DNA of 7,197 nucleotides from Synechococcus sp. CO36386bin_37 (lineage in GTDB: Bacteria > Cyanobacteriota > Cyanobacteriia > PCC-6307 > Cyanobiaceae): positions 1-7,197 of the forward strand of contig WTGE01000305.1 in assembly GCA_011525445.1 (NCBI GenBank), read 5' to 3'. Shown piece after piece: positions 6,099-7,197 of this stretch. A program made the translations under genes and the position numbers. The notes beneath the pieces are model-generated. The model searched no databases, had not been told where the DNA came from, and worked only from the letters and a program-made list of their open reading frames with translations. Each line of letters begins with the position of its first letter. The stretch's first letter is position 1.

Positions 6099-7169
6099 TT
6101 AAAAAGGAGGTATCGATCCGTACAGGCTTAACGCTTGTTCCAAAGGCCAACGCGCTGAGACTCCGAGCCGCAAGGAGCTGGGGCTGATATCACTCGAGAG
6201 TCGATGCAATGCTGCAACGGCAACCATGGCAGCGTTGTCTGTGCAATAGCCAAGAGGAGCGATATGAATGGCGACACCCTGCGCTCGCCCAGCACACTCC
6301 ATCTCAGAACGCAGCCTGGTGTTTGCAGCAACACCTCCCACCATTACCAGCTGGTCTAGTCCTTGGTCCTGGCAGCAACGCAAACTACGTTCGACTAAGA
6401 CGTCTGCCACGATCTGTTCAAAACTGGCTGCTAAGTCGGCAAGAGGCAGTTTGTCCGACTCGGTTAACAACGTTTCCACATGCCGAAGAACGGCAGTCTT
6501 AAGCCCGCTGAACGAGAAGTCGTAGGGGTAGAAGCCCCCTTCACGTTTCGAGACTCGTCCTTTTGGTAGTCGGAACCGCGTGCTGTCGCCGTCGACGGCG
6601 ATGGACTGAATCGCAGGCCCTCCCGGATATCCCAAGCCCAAAAGGCGAGCCACTTTGTCGAAGGCTTCGCCTGCGGCATCGTCATGGCTGCGTCCGAGTC
6701 GCTTCATTTTTCCAACATCATTCACACGAATCAGTTCGGTATGTCCGCCACTCACCAGAAGCACGATGTAAGGAGTTCTGGGTGGGCGTTCCGCCAAGAA
6801 AACTGAAGCCAAGTGGGCCTCAAGGTGATGGATGCCAAAAAAGGGTTTCTGATGCAATGCGGCCAGTGTTCTTCCCGTGATGGAGCCCACCATGAGTGCT
6901 CCCACCAGTCCAGGAGTCACGGTTGCAGCAACGGCGTCGAGGTCGGCAACGGTCAGGCCGGCCTCCGACAGGGCTTCTCGAATCAACCTGGGTAAGGCTT
7001 CCACGTGTCGGCGTGAGGCAATCTCAGGAACAACGCCACCCCACTGCGCGTGTTCTTCCACTTGAGAGGCAATGCTGTGAGATAAAACCATCAGAGAACG
7101 GCCTTCCTGGCGGAGCACCGCTGCGGCTGACTCGTCACAACTTGTTTCGAGGGCAAGCACTGTGGGCAT
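6099..7169 (-). CDS. tsaD: tRNA N6-adenosine threonylcarbamoyltransferase TsaD (former Gcp)
   Basis: Cytoplasmic enzyme that, with TsaB and TsaE, transfers the threonylcarbamoyl group from TC-AMP to A37 of ANN-decoding tRNAs (t6A). The 356-residue protein has the ASKHA-fold order of the family: LETSCDES at 7-14, [12 protein letters not shown] at 44-55, the metal ligands HLEAH (His115, His119), VSGGHTEL at 139-146, [10 protein letters not shown] at 163-172, GYPGGP at 180-185, FSFSGLKT at 218-225, [11 protein letters not shown] at 277-287, and CTDNAAM at 309-315 with the third ligand Asp311. Length and motifs indicate a full, active protein. It starts at ATG 7169, directly in front of the first conserved strand; only 28 bases of leader are in the window. 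TsaB and TsaE are not in view. hli follows 38 bases downstream. Confidence 0.97.
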   Translation of the reverse strand: MPTVLALETSCDESAAAVLRQEGRSLMVLSHSIASQVEEHAQWGGVVPEIASRRHVEALPRLIREALSEAGLTVADLDAVAATVTPGLVGALMVGSITGRTLAALHQKPFFGIHHLEAHLASVFLAERPPRTPYIVLLVSGGHTELIRVNDVGKMKRLGRSHDDAAGEAFDKVARLLGLGYPGGPAIQSIAVDGDSTRFRLPKGRVSKREGGFYPYDFSFSGLKTAVLRHVETLLTESDKLPLADLAASFEQIVADVLVERSLRCCQDQGLDQLVMVGGVAANTRLRSEMECAGRAQGVAIHIAPLGYCTDNAAMVAVAALHRLSSDISPSSLRLGVSARWPLEQALSLYGSIPPF

Positions 7170-7197
7170 AAAGATGGAGGGGGCTCCCCTACTGTCC

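Noticed and set aside
6101..6112. Strong Shine-Dalgarno-like AAGGAGG on the plus strand
   Set aside because: No ATG, GTG or TTG opens a credible frame at proper spacing after it; it is the complement of the last tsaD codons.
6128..6995. Several overlapping open frames of 60-105 residues on both strands over tsaD
   Set aside because: tsaD is intact across the stretch with all family motifs; the others have no domain look and no start signals.

Overview
The window looks like ordinary chromosome of a marine picocyanobacterium, either Synechococcus of the marine cluster or a higher-GC low-light Prochlorococcus. The evidence is a small high-light-inducible (Hli) chlorophyll-binding protein beside tsaD, a cyanobacterial-type PilT ATPase, a glutamyl-tRNA synthetase of cyanobacterial character, moderate base composition, very tight gene packing and almost no Shine-Dalgarno sequences. 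The species call is inference; no ribosomal RNA or species marker is present.

Layout, left to right. (1) The 3' part of a tRNA-Asp(GUC) gene runs into a short U-tract, and gltX starts 18 bases after the tRNA on the same strand. (2) gltX converges on and overlaps by 51 bases a tightly packed minus-strand cluster. In transcription order this cluster is wecB (UDP-GlcNAc 2-epimerase), a DUF1643-family protein, an 81-residue protein of unknown function, and a CPA1/NhaP-like cation/proton antiporter. Each junction in the cluster overlaps, so it is probably one operon read from just upstream of wecB. (3) A 110-base divergent intergenic region separates wecB from a plus-strand pilT-like ATPase gene. 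(4) pilT converges on a minus-strand tsaD-hli pair. tsaD starts 28 bases from the right edge and is complete.

By function the window mixes translation (tRNA-Asp, GluRS, and TsaD for the tRNA t6A modification), envelope sugar supply (WecB), ion homeostasis (antiporter), pilus mechanics (PilT) and photoprotection (Hli). GluRS also supplies Glu-tRNA for tetrapyrrole synthesis in cyanobacteria, so both ends of the window touch the pigment system.

No mobile element, CRISPR array, phage gene or clear new system was found. The points most worth a second look are the 3' end of the DUF1643 gene, which looks frameshifted into its neighbour; a PilT whose AIRNLIRE retraction motif is replaced; a steep GC drop along pilT; and an antiporter with a non-canonical residue pair in the ion-binding segment.
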